From: Benthicola sp964195715 | GTDB lineage: Bacteria > Gemmatimonadota > Gemmatimonadetes > Palauibacterales > Palauibacteraceae | Length of the DNA stretch: 52,241 bases | Assembly: GCA_964195715.1 (NCBI GenBank) | Contig: CAXMRU010000003.1 | Location: 1 to 52,241, forward strand | Direction: 5' to 3' | Shown here: positions 15,637 through 22,897 of the stretch, in pieces | Numbering within the stretch: the first letter of the stretch is position 1 | Layout of the letters: each line of letters opens with the position of its first letter | The notes under the pieces: generated by a model | What the model was told of the DNA's origin: nothing | Seen by the model: the letters and a program-made list of their open reading frames with translations, nothing else | Database searches by the model: none | Made by a program: the position numbers and the translations under genes

Positions 15637-16122
15637 ATGCTTCGCGGGGCTTCGACAGGACTGATGGTCGTCGCCGTGTTGGCTGTCGTCGGCTTCATGT
15701 GGTGGTTGGACCGGAAGGCCGACTCATACGGGACCGAGGTGGCTCCGGTGCTGGAGGGGGAGGTCGTGGACTCCGCTCCGGTCGATATGGATATCGCCGC
15801 GCTCGCTGCCGAACCAGCAGCGGCGGTCGGTGAGACAGGCTACCTGCGGTCGGTCCCGGTTGCGCAGCGGCTCGGTCGAGGCGCATTCGCCTTGCAGCTG
15901 GACAGCGCGTCGACGTACCCGGTGCTGCTGTCAGCCGATCTGATTCAGATGGACACGCAGGTATACGGTGGGGATGTCGTGACTCTGTACGGCCATGTGT
16001 TTACCCTCAACGACTCGATACGGGCGGTTTGGGTGGAGCAAGAAGCCGTAGACCAGGAAAACGCGGGTGCGGTGCCGATCAGTCCGAGCTTCATGATTGC
16101 GGACTCGCTCTCGTTCAACTGA
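15637..16122 (+). CDS. Unrecognised membrane-anchored protein between L17 and L28
   Basis: I do not recognise this 161-residue protein. It has a short positive start, a single hydrophobic helix at about residues 8-25 (GLMVVAVLAVVGFMWWL) and then an acidic, alanine-rich linker. A ~90-residue compact region follows (YPVLLSADLIQMDTQVYGGDVVTLYGHVFTLNDSIRAVWVEQ), probably outside the membrane, which looks beta-rich. There is no lipobox, catalytic motif or cysteine. It starts 32 nt after rplQ behind an AGGCAGG site and ends 12 nt before rpmB, so it is co-transcribed with ribosomal genes. Coding is supported by length, clean start and normal composition. Confidence 0.8.
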   Translation: MLRGASTGLMVVAVLAVVGFMWWLDRKADSYGTEVAPVLEGEVVDSAPVDMDIAALAAEPAAAVGETGYLRSVPVAQRLGRGAFALQLDSASTYPVLLSADLIQMDTQVYGGDVVTLYGHVFTLNDSIRAVWVEQEAVDQENAGAVPISPSFMIADSLSFN

Positions 16123-16134
16123 TGTGTGTTTGAG

Positions 16135-16326
16135 ATGGCAAATTTCTGCTACGTATGTAATAAGGGGCCGGCTACCGGCAATCGCGTGAGCAACGCGAAC
16201 AACAGGAGCAAGCGGCGCTTCATGCCTAACTTGCAGCGCGTCCGGATTCTCGAGGACGACCGGGCCGTTCGTGTGCGGGTTTGCACGCGGTGCCTGAAGG
16301 CGGGCAAGGTACGCAAGGCACCCTGA
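16135..16326 (+). CDS. rpmB: 50S ribosomal protein L28, zinc type
   Basis: This 63-residue L28 reads MANFCYVCNKGPATGNRVSNANNRSKRRFMPNLQRVRI and ends CTRCLKAGKVRKAP. Two CxxC pairs (Cys5/Cys8 and the C-terminal CTRC) mark the zinc form. I chose ATG 16135, which gives the family N-terminus; an in-frame GTG at 16126 adds three residues. A clear hairpin terminator follows, so this is the last gene of the block. Confidence 0.96.
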   Translation: MANFCYVCNKGPATGNRVSNANNRSKRRFMPNLQRVRILEDDRAVRVRVCTRCLKAGKVRKAP

Positions 16327-16378
16327 GGCGTCGGCGCGAGTCGACCTTCTTTCCATCGCGTCGAGCTGAGACGACCCG

Positions 16379-16410
16379 AGAAGGCTCCGCCAGAAGGTGG
16401 AGCCTTCTTG
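16379..16410 (+). terminator. Intrinsic terminator after rpmB
   Basis: AAGGCTCCGCC (16381-16391) and GGTGGAGCCTT (16396-16406) form an 11-bp stem with one G-T wobble and an AGAA loop. One or two further outer pairs and a T-rich run (CTTCTTGTTGTG) follow. This is the clearest factor-independent terminator in the window, ending the ribosomal block. Confidence 0.85.
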
Positions 16411-16500
16411 TTGTGTCGAGTCACCGAACCGTCGTCGTGGGCCGGTGCTCCACCGGGGGTCGGACCGAGGCCGATGCGGCACGACCGGAGCGTGGCGCAT

Positions 16501-17502
16501 ATGAAAGCACTGGTCACCGGAGCTGACGGATTCGTCGGGCAACACCTCATCGCGGAACTGCTCGATCACGGTTTCACCGTGGCTGCGTCGGCTCTGGATC
16601 TGCCCCCAAGCCGATCCACTCTCGATCCCGAGCAGATCGCGTCGGTGGATTGGAAGGCAGCTGACGTCAGGGATCACGGCACGCTCGTGAGACTCGTCGC
16701 TGCCGCCATGCCGGATCGCATCTATCACCTGGCGGGATTCGCCTCGGGTGCCCTGGCTCGGCAGTACGCGTCCGACGCCGTCCACATCAACGCGGGTGGC
16801 ACGGTCAACCTGTGCGAGGCCGTTGTCGCGGTCCGTGAACTGGAACCCGAATTCGACCCGCGGATCCTGATCATGGGGTCGTGCGATGCGTACGGAGACG
16901 CAGCGCGCGATGGGGTTCCGCTGACCGAGGATATGTCGCTGCGGCCTGTGTCCGTCTACGGCCTCTCCAAGGCCAGCCAGGAGCTCGCAGCGCACACCTA
17001 TCGGCGGGCGCACGGATTGCAGATCTTTGTCGTCCGCGGCTTCAACCTGGTGGGTCCGGGGCAGGAGCCACCTTTCGTGGTCCCTGAGTTCGCGGTCCAG
17101 GTTGCCCGCATCGCGGCGCGGGAGTCGGAGGCCCTCGTCAAGGTCGGAAACCTGGGTGTGGAGCGCGACTTCACGGACGTTCGCGACGGCGTGGAAGCGC
17201 TCCGTCTCCTGATGGATCTGGATACGCCACGTGCAGCCTACAACGTCGCTTCGGGTCGCACCATCCGGATCGAAACGATTCTGGACTGGATTGTAGACGA
17301 GGCGGGCATCGAGGTAGAGATTGAAGTGGTTCCGAGCCGGGTGCGGAGAGAGGAGCTGGCGATGGTCGTCGGCGACGCGACGCGTCTGAGGGAGGACACG
17401 GGCTGGACGCCGCGGCGTGACGTCGAGGCCTCGGTGCGGGAGACTTATCGCTGGATGTGGAGTCGGTTCGCAAGGACGGAGAACACCAACACCGTCGTTT
17501 GA
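16501..17502 (+). CDS. NAD(P)-dependent nucleotide-sugar reductase/epimerase, GDP-6-deoxymannose reductase-like
   Basis: This is a 333-residue extended SDR enzyme. The cofactor loop TGADGFVG is at residues 6-13, and the catalytic Tyr153-x3-Lys157 is in SVYGLSKAS, with a serine in MGSCDAYG. The segments NLVGPGQ and VGNLGVERDFTDVRDGVEAL resemble GDP-4-keto-6-deoxymannose reductase (Rmd) and GDP-mannose dehydratase relatives. Rmd makes GDP-rhamnose; the exact substrate cannot be set from sequence. I chose ATG 16501 with the cofactor loop close to the start. It opens a four-gene sugar cassette and has no partner Gmd in the window. Confidence 0.85.
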   Translation: MKALVTGADGFVGQHLIAELLDHGFTVAASALDLPPSRSTLDPEQIASVDWKAADVRDHGTLVRLVAAAMPDRIYHLAGFASGALARQYASDAVHINAGGTVNLCEAVVAVRELEPEFDPRILIMGSCDAYGDAARDGVPLTEDMSLRPVSVYGLSKASQELAAHTYRRAHGLQIFVVRGFNLVGPGQEPPFVVPEFAVQVARIAARESEALVKVGNLGVERDFTDVRDGVEALRLLMDLDTPRAAYNVASGRTIRIETILDWIVDEAGIEVEIEVVPSRVRREELAMVVGDATRLREDTGWTPRRDVEASVRETYRWMWSRFARTENTNTVV

Positions 17503-17513
17503 GCGAGGGATAC

Positions 17514-18827
17514 ATGAACGTCACCGTCGTCGGAAGTGGATATGTCGGTCTGGTCGTGGGAGCTTGCCTGGCCGAGACGGGGAATCGGGTCGTCTGCGCC
17601 GACATCGACGAACGCAAGATCGACCTTTTGAACGGGGGACAGAGCCCGATCTACGAACCGGGTCTGGACCGCCTGCTGCAGCGGAATCTGGCCGAGGGTC
17701 GCATGCGGTACACGACGGACGTGGCCGAGGCGGTTCGCTCCGGGCTCGTCGTTTTCATTGCGGTCGGGACTCCCCCCGACGAGGATGGCTCGGCGGATCT
17801 AAAGCACGTGCTGGCCGTGGCCAGCGTCATCGGCCAGAACATGGTCGATGAGAAGGTCGTGATCACGAAGAGCACCGTACCCGTGGGCACCGCGTCCAAG
17901 GTGCGCAGCGAGATCGAAAAGCACACCGACGGCACGTTTCACGTATGCTCCAACCCCGAATTTCTGAAGGAGGGGGCCGCGATCGACGACTTCATGCGAC
18001 CCGATCGAGTGGTCTGCGGGATCGAGTCCGAAGAAGCGCGTCCGATCCTGGAGGAGCTTTACGAGCCGTTCGTACGTAGCGGCAATCCGCTGATCTTCAT
18101 GGACATTGCGTCCGCAGAGCTCACGAAGTACGCGGCCAACGCGATGCTTGCCACGCGCATCAGCTTCATGAATCAGGTCGCGGCTCTCTGCGAGGCGGCG
18201 GGAGCGGACATCAACATGGTGCGCCGTGGAGTCGGTTCCGACCCCCGCATCGGTGCTTCCTTCTTGTACGCCGGAGCCGGATACGGAGGAAGCTGCTTTC
18301 CGAAGGATGTGCGCGCCCTGATCCGGACGGGCGAGGAGATGAACGTCGACCTCTCGATCCTCAAGGAGGTCCACGAGACCAACGCGCGGCAAAAGCGGGT
18401 CCTGGGCCAGAAGATTCGAGCCCGATTCGGAGACGACCTGTCCGGGCGCAGCTTTGCGGTGTGGGGGCTGGCGTTCAAGCCGGAGACCGACGACATGCGA
18501 GAGGCGGCGTCCGTGACGCTGATCGAGGAGCTTCTCGAGGGCGGAGCCACCGTCACCGCGCACGACCCCGTGGCCACGGACGTGGCTCGCGAGTGGTATC
18601 TGGGCGACCGGATCGAGTACGCGGGTGACGAGTACGCGGCGCTCGCCGGTGCGGATGCGCTGATCGTCATCACGGAGTGGCTCCAGTACCGGCGTCCCGA
18701 TTGGCAGCGAATCAAGATGGCGCTCGCGGCCCCGATCGTGTTCGACGGCCGGAATCTCTACGATCCGGCGCGGATGAGACGGCACGGATTCGAGTACTAT
18801 CCGATCGGCCGGGAGCAGGTGCGATGA
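17514..18827 (+). CDS. ugd: UDP-glucose 6-dehydrogenase
   Basis: This 437-residue enzyme oxidises UDP-glucose to UDP-glucuronate with two NAD+. The Rossmann loop is GSGYVG (residues 7-12), followed by STVPVGT and NPEFLKEGAAIDDF. The catalytic Cys261 lies in GYGGSCFPKDVRAL. The C-terminal UDP-binding domain has WGLAFKPETDDMREAAS. The ATG at 17514 follows a GAGGGA site. The stop overlaps the next gene (ATGA), and that gene uses its product. GDP-mannose dehydrogenase is a less likely alternative. Confidence 0.95.
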   Translation: MNVTVVGSGYVGLVVGACLAETGNRVVCADIDERKIDLLNGGQSPIYEPGLDRLLQRNLAEGRMRYTTDVAEAVRSGLVVFIAVGTPPDEDGSADLKHVLAVASVIGQNMVDEKVVITKSTVPVGTASKVRSEIEKHTDGTFHVCSNPEFLKEGAAIDDFMRPDRVVCGIESEEARPILEELYEPFVRSGNPLIFMDIASAELTKYAANAMLATRISFMNQVAALCEAAGADINMVRRGVGSDPRIGASFLYAGAGYGGSCFPKDVRALIRTGEEMNVDLSILKEVHETNARQKRVLGQKIRARFGDDLSGRSFAVWGLAFKPETDDMREAASVTLIEELLEGGATVTAHDPVATDVAREWYLGDRIEYAGDEYAALAGADALIVITEWLQYRRPDWQRIKMALAAPIVFDGRNLYDPARMRRHGFEYYPIGREQVR

Positions 18828-19813
18828 GGATCCTGCTGACCGGCGCCGCCGGTTTTCTGGGCTCTCACCTGGTAGACCGGTTCCTCGCTGACGGCCATGA
18901 GGTGATCGGGATGGACAACCTGATCACCGGGAGCCTGGACAACATCTCGCACCTCGAGAGTGAGCCCAGGTTTGATTTCGTCGAGCACGACGTGACGCAG
19001 TTCATCGACATCACCGGGGACCTCGACGGCGTTCTGCATTTCGCGTCGCCTGCAAGCCCCGTGGACTACATGGAGCTGCCGATCCAGACTCTCAAGGTCG
19101 GGAGCCTCGGTACGCACAACGCACTCGGACTTTCCCTCGCCAAGGGCGCCACGTTCCTGCTTGCGTCCACGTCGGAAGTGTACGGGGACCCTCTTGTTCA
19201 CCCGCAGCCCGAGAGCTACTGGGGCAACGTGAACCCGATCGGTCCGCGCGGCGTGTACGACGAAGCAAAGAGGTTCGCCGAAGCCATGACGACGGCGTAC
19301 CGCCGCTACCACGGGGTGGATACGCGAATCGTGAGGATCTTCAATACGTATGGGTCGCGCATGAGGCCGGGCGACGGCCGGGTGGTATCCAATTTCATCG
19401 TGCAGGCACTGCTCGGCAGGGGTCTTACAGTGTACGGCGACGGTTCGCAGTCGCGCAGCTTCTGCTACGTCTCCGACGAAGTGGAAGGCATCTTCCGGCT
19501 CTTCTTCTCGTCCGAGCGCGATCCGGTGAACATCGGCAACCCGGACGAGTACACGGTGGGACAGCTGGCGGAGCACATCCAGGCGCTCGTGGACCCGGGG
19601 GTGGGCGTGCGATACCTGCCGCTGCCGACGGACGACCCGAAGGTGAGAAAGCCAGACATCACCCGGGCGAGGGCGATCCTGGACTGGGAGCCCGCCGTGT
19701 CGCTGGAGGAGGGGCTGGTGAGCACGGTCGCTTATTTTCGCTCGCTGCAGGAGCAAGGCGAGCTGAGGCCGCCGCCCGTTCTCACGGTAGCCTCCGAGGA
19801 ACAGGCCCAATGA
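18824..19813 (+). CDS. UDP-glucuronate decarboxylase (UDP-xylose synthase)
   Basis: This 329-residue SDR enzyme would turn UDP-glucuronate into UDP-xylose. The cofactor loop GAAGFLGSH is at 7-15, with catalytic Tyr145/Lys149 in GVYDEAKR. The family-specific run covers ASPASPVDYMELPIQTLK, STSEVYGDPLVHPQPE and FNTYGSRMRPGDGRVVSNF. It is translationally coupled to ugd upstream and to the glycosyltransferase downstream (both ATGA overlaps), so substrate and product flow along the operon. Confidence 0.94.
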   Translation: MRILLTGAAGFLGSHLVDRFLADGHEVIGMDNLITGSLDNISHLESEPRFDFVEHDVTQFIDITGDLDGVLHFASPASPVDYMELPIQTLKVGSLGTHNALGLSLAKGATFLLASTSEVYGDPLVHPQPESYWGNVNPIGPRGVYDEAKRFAEAMTTAYRRYHGVDTRIVRIFNTYGSRMRPGDGRVVSNFIVQALLGRGLTVYGDGSQSRSFCYVSDEVEGIFRLFFSSERDPVNIGNPDEYTVGQLAEHIQALVDPGVGVRYLPLPTDDPKVRKPDITRARAILDWEPAVSLEEGLVSTVAYFRSLQEQGELRPPPVLTVASEEQAQ

Positions 19814-20562
19814 CCGAGACTTCCGGACAGGTCCTGTCAGTCGTGATGCCGGTATACAATGAGCAGGATACGCTCGAGGCGATCGTTCGTCGCGTGCGTG
19901 AAGTGCCGCTCAAGATTGAGCTGCTATGCGTGGACGATGGATCGACGGATCGATCGAGGGAGATCCTGGCACGGCTGAAGGCGGAAGGTCTCGTGGATCA
20001 GGTCATTCTGCACGAGCGCAACCAGGGCAAGGGAAGGGCACTCGCCACGGGTTTTGCGGCCGCCAGCGGCAGCGTTGTGATCATCCAGGACGCGGACCTG
20101 GAGTACAATCCGGACGAGTATCGCAAGCTGCTCGAGCCGATCCTCGACAATCGGGCCGACGTCGTCTACGGCTCGCGATTCCTGGGCGGGGAACCGCACC
20201 GCGTGCTGTACTTCTGGCACTACGTGGGGAACCGTTTCCTCACACTGATGTCCAACATGGTGACGAACCTGAATCTGACGGACATGGAGACCTGCTATAA
20301 GTGCTTCCGCAAGGAAGTGCTCGAGGGTCTCGAGATCGAGGAGCGTGGGTTCGGGGTCGAGCCGGAGATCACGGCGAAGGTAGCTCGTGGCGGCTGGCGG
20401 GTATACGAAATAGGGGTGTCCTACAGTGGCAGGACGTACGCTGAGGGGAAGAAGATCAACTGGAAGGACGGAATTCGGGCTCTGCAGTGCATCGTGAAGT
20501 ACGGAATCGTACGTCGGGCGATATCACGCCCGCAGATTCCGGCACCGTCCGCCGAGGGCTGA
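19810..20562 (+). CDS. Family 2 glycosyltransferase, dolichyl-phosphate mannosyltransferase-like
   Basis: This 250-residue GT-A fold enzyme reads VVMPVYNEQDTLEAIVRRV, with acidic pairs Asp42-Asp43 (CVDDGSTD) and the metal-binding DAD at 94-96 (IIQDADLEYNP). The GSRF and later YSGRTYAEGKKINWKDG segments resemble polyprenyl/dolichyl-phosphate sugar transferases. There is no membrane helix, so it probably works at the inner membrane face on a lipid carrier. The donor may be a sugar made by the upstream genes, but this is inference. It overlaps the UDP-xylose synthase gene by 4 nt. Confidence 0.88.
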   Translation: MTETSGQVLSVVMPVYNEQDTLEAIVRRVREVPLKIELLCVDDGSTDRSREILARLKAEGLVDQVILHERNQGKGRALATGFAAASGSVVIIQDADLEYNPDEYRKLLEPILDNRADVVYGSRFLGGEPHRVLYFWHYVGNRFLTLMSNMVTNLNLTDMETCYKCFRKEVLEGLEIEERGFGVEPEITAKVARGGWRVYEIGVSYSGRTYAEGKKINWKDGIRALQCIVKYGIVRRAISRPQIPAPSAEG

Positions 20563-20573
20563 GGTAGCAGGTC

Positions 20574-21503
20574 GTGCCGCACACCGGTTCCAGGGCAAGA
20601 CACTCCCGGACGAGCATGGCGCTCGTCGTTCTTTTCGTCCTTCCGGCGGCCTGCGGCGGCTCGCCGGACGACGCCGTGGAGCGCGGAGATCGTCTGTACG
20701 GAGCCGGCCAGGTGAACGCGGCGATCGCCGAGTATCGGCTGGCCCTTCGGCAGCGTGGCGATGAGCCCGAAGTGCTTCTACGACTGGGGGACGCGTACGG
20801 AAAGCGCGGAGAGGTTGAGGCGGGTCTCAGATATGTGAGACGTCTGCTGGCGCAGGATTCCACGTATCGCTACCAGGCGGCCGCGGTTCTTTCGAGTGCG
20901 GCCCGGGTAGCCCTGGAAGGCGGCGCTCCCGACAACATGGCACGGGCACTCGGGCCGGTTGAGAGGATGGGGATTGGACTCATCCCGCCGGACCTGAGAC
21001 TGTCGCTCGCACGGTACTACTCCGGGCTGTCGGATCACGGACGCGCCCTCCCGCTGTACCTGGCGGCGGCGGAGAGCGATTCGCTTCCGGCCGCGGTGGT
21101 GCTGGAGACGGCTCGCACGTTTCAGGAGCTCGGAGGATGCCGCGAGGCGCTAGGCTACTTCGAGCGCTACCTGGAGCGCGGTGGCGCGGCGGGAACCGAC
21201 CGGTCGGGCGCACGGTGGCAGTACGGGAACTGCCTGTTCAGCGTAGCGGAAGAGGAGTTGCGTGAGGGCGACCACAGGACGGCGCGGGAGTATCTCGACC
21301 AGCTGATCGACCAGGGAGTGCCCCGGACACTGCTGGACCGGGCCCACTTCGAGCGCGGAGAGATCCTGCTGGCCCGGGGGGCGTACGAGGAAGCCGAGAT
21401 CGACTTCCTGGCGGTGCTGGAATTGAATCCTGCGCGGAGTGGCCCTCTTGTGGGAATGGCCGAAGAGAGGATACGAGAGATCCGATACGGATACTTGAGA
21501 TAA
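20574..21503 (+). CDS. TPR-repeat exported protein, function unknown
   Basis: This 309-residue protein starts at GTG. An N-terminal hydrophobic segment (MALVVLFVLPAACGG, residues 15-29) looks like a signal peptide. Cys27 could be lipidated, but proline at -3 makes the lipobox imperfect. Tandem helical repeats follow, with TPR-like spacing such as AIAEYRLALRQRGDEPEVLLRLGDAYGKRGEVEAGLRYVRRLL and a final EIDFLAVLELNPARSG. It is probably a periplasmic or outer-membrane scaffold. Its TAA overlaps the ATG of the BamD-like gene, so the two are likely partners in the envelope. Confidence 0.8.
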   Translation: MPHTGSRARHSRTSMALVVLFVLPAACGGSPDDAVERGDRLYGAGQVNAAIAEYRLALRQRGDEPEVLLRLGDAYGKRGEVEAGLRYVRRLLAQDSTYRYQAAAVLSSAARVALEGGAPDNMARALGPVERMGIGLIPPDLRLSLARYYSGLSDHGRALPLYLAAAESDSLPAAVVLETARTFQELGGCREALGYFERYLERGGAAGTDRSGARWQYGNCLFSVAEEELREGDHRTAREYLDQLIDQGVPRTLLDRAHFERGEILLARGAYEEAEIDFLAVLELNPARSGPLVGMAEERIREIRYGYLR

Positions 21504-22276
21504 TGGGACGATGGGGAGTGGGACGGAATCCGGGTGGCGCGAGCTTCGCCTGGGGCGCGTGCGTGTGGATCGGCTTGCTCGCGGCGTGCGCCCCGGCCAT
21601 GCCCCCGGCAACCGCGACGCCGCGGGGGCGGTTCGAGTGGTCGCTGGACCGGTACGAGCGAGGGAAATACCACGATGCGATCCGCGGTTTCCGCGATCAC
21701 CTGTTGCGGGAGCCCCTGCATCCAACGGCCGACAGCAGCCGACTTCTGCTGGCGGAGTCGTACCTCGAGACCGATCAGGAGCTCCTCGCGGCGAACGAGT
21801 TCCGGCAGATGACGACATCCCGGCCGAACAGTCCAGTGGCCGATGACGCGCAATTCGGCATATGCCGGTCCTATTGGGTCGTGTCACCAGATCTCCCGCG
21901 CGATCAGGAGTTTACTGAGAAGACGATCGAGGAGTGTACGCGATTGCTAGAGTTCTTCCCGCGGAGTCCGCTGGTGGGCGAGGCTCGCGACCTGGTGGCA
22001 CAGGCCCGGCAGAAGGTGGCTGCCAAGGAGCTCAGGGTCGGGAAGTATTACTACGATCGAGGGTTCTACGAGTCGGCGATCATCTACCTGGAGAACATTC
22101 TGCAGACCTATCCGGAGGCCGACGTGGTGCCGGAGACCCTGCTGGTCCTGCATGATAGCTACTATCGTGTCGGTTTCCGGATGGAAGCGGATGCGGTGAG
22201 GCAGCGTCTCCTGGAGCTGTTTCCGGACTCGCGTGCGGCCAAGGCGCTGCCCGAGAGAGACGAGGACGAGGGCTGA
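21503..22276 (+). CDS. bamD: BamD-like outer-membrane assembly lipoprotein
   Basis: This 257-residue TPR lipoprotein has a hydrophobic signal (VWIGLLAAC), a good lipobox LAAC with Cys29, and then five or so TPR helices: RYERGKYHDAIRGFRDHLLREP, FRQMTTSRPNSPVADDAQFGICRSYW and YYYDRGFYESAIIYLENILQTYPEADVVPETLLVLHDSY. This is the BamD layout, the lipoprotein that works with BamA to insert beta-barrels. The start overlaps the previous stop. BamA is not in the window. A related YfiO-type TPR protein is the main alternative. Confidence 0.87.
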   Translation: MGRWGVGRNPGGASFAWGACVWIGLLAACAPAMPPATATPRGRFEWSLDRYERGKYHDAIRGFRDHLLREPLHPTADSSRLLLAESYLETDQELLAANEFRQMTTSRPNSPVADDAQFGICRSYWVVSPDLPRDQEFTEKTIEECTRLLEFFPRSPLVGEARDLVAQARQKVAAKELRVGKYYYDRGFYESAIIYLENILQTYPEADVVPETLLVLHDSYYRVGFRMEADAVRQRLLELFPDSRAAKALPERDEDEG

Positions 22277-22277
22277 G

Positions 22278-22868
22278 GTGTCCGGGCGCATCGGGGTGCT
22301 GGGCGGGACGTTCGATCCCCCTCACATCGGACACCTGGTCGTGGCCCAGGACGCCATCGAGCTTCTGAAGCTGTACCGATTGATCGTGATTCCGGCGGCC
22401 CGTCCCCCACACAGGGAGGCCGTGCTGGACGCGTCCACCAGGCTGGATCTCGTGTTGGAGGCGTTCCGCGGCGACGAGCGCGTCGAGGTGAGCGATGTCG
22501 AGCTCAGACGCGATGGGCCGTCCTGGACGGTCGATACGCTGGAGTGGGTCCGGCGGGAGCTGGACCCCGAGGTCCTGTACCTCATCATAGGAGCCGACCA
22601 GCTCCGTTCGTTCGCCGGCTGGCGGGAGCCCCGGCGCATCCTGGAACTGGCACGGCTCGCGGTGATGACGCGACCGGGAGAGGAAACACCGGTCACGGAC
22701 GTTCCGTACGACCGAATCGATGTCACACGGGTGGACCTGTCGAGCACGCGGATTCGCCGCCGGCTCGACGAGGGCCGGTCCATCCGCTACATGGTGCCGG
22801 AGCGCATTCGTCCCGCGGTAGAGCAGGCGTGGGCGGTGCGCCGGGTGGTGTCGCGCTCCCTGGGGTAG
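22278..22868 (+). CDS. nadD: Nicotinate-nucleotide adenylyltransferase
   Basis: This 196-residue enzyme adenylates nicotinate mononucleotide in NAD synthesis. It has the nucleotidyltransferase signature GGTFDPPHIGHLVVAQ near the N-terminus and the C-terminal LSSTRIRRRLDEGRSIRYMVP motif. The PDRP-like ARPPHR and GADQLRSFAGWREPRRIL segments are typical of NadD. The GTG at 22278 is 1 nt after the bamD stop. Its length is normal. Confidence 0.95.
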   Translation: MSGRIGVLGGTFDPPHIGHLVVAQDAIELLKLYRLIVIPAARPPHREAVLDASTRLDLVLEAFRGDERVEVSDVELRRDGPSWTVDTLEWVRRELDPEVLYLIIGADQLRSFAGWREPRRILELARLAVMTRPGEETPVTDVPYDRIDVTRVDLSSTRIRRRLDEGRSIRYMVPERIRPAVEQAWAVRRVVSRSLG

Positions 22869-22897
22869 CTCGGCGGAATAAAGGAAGATCGCAGCAC

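Noticed and set aside
16408..16500. Upstream extension of the first sugar SDR gene
   Set aside because: The extra 31 residues start inside the terminator and have no similarity to the SDR family; the cofactor loop begins near ATG 16501.
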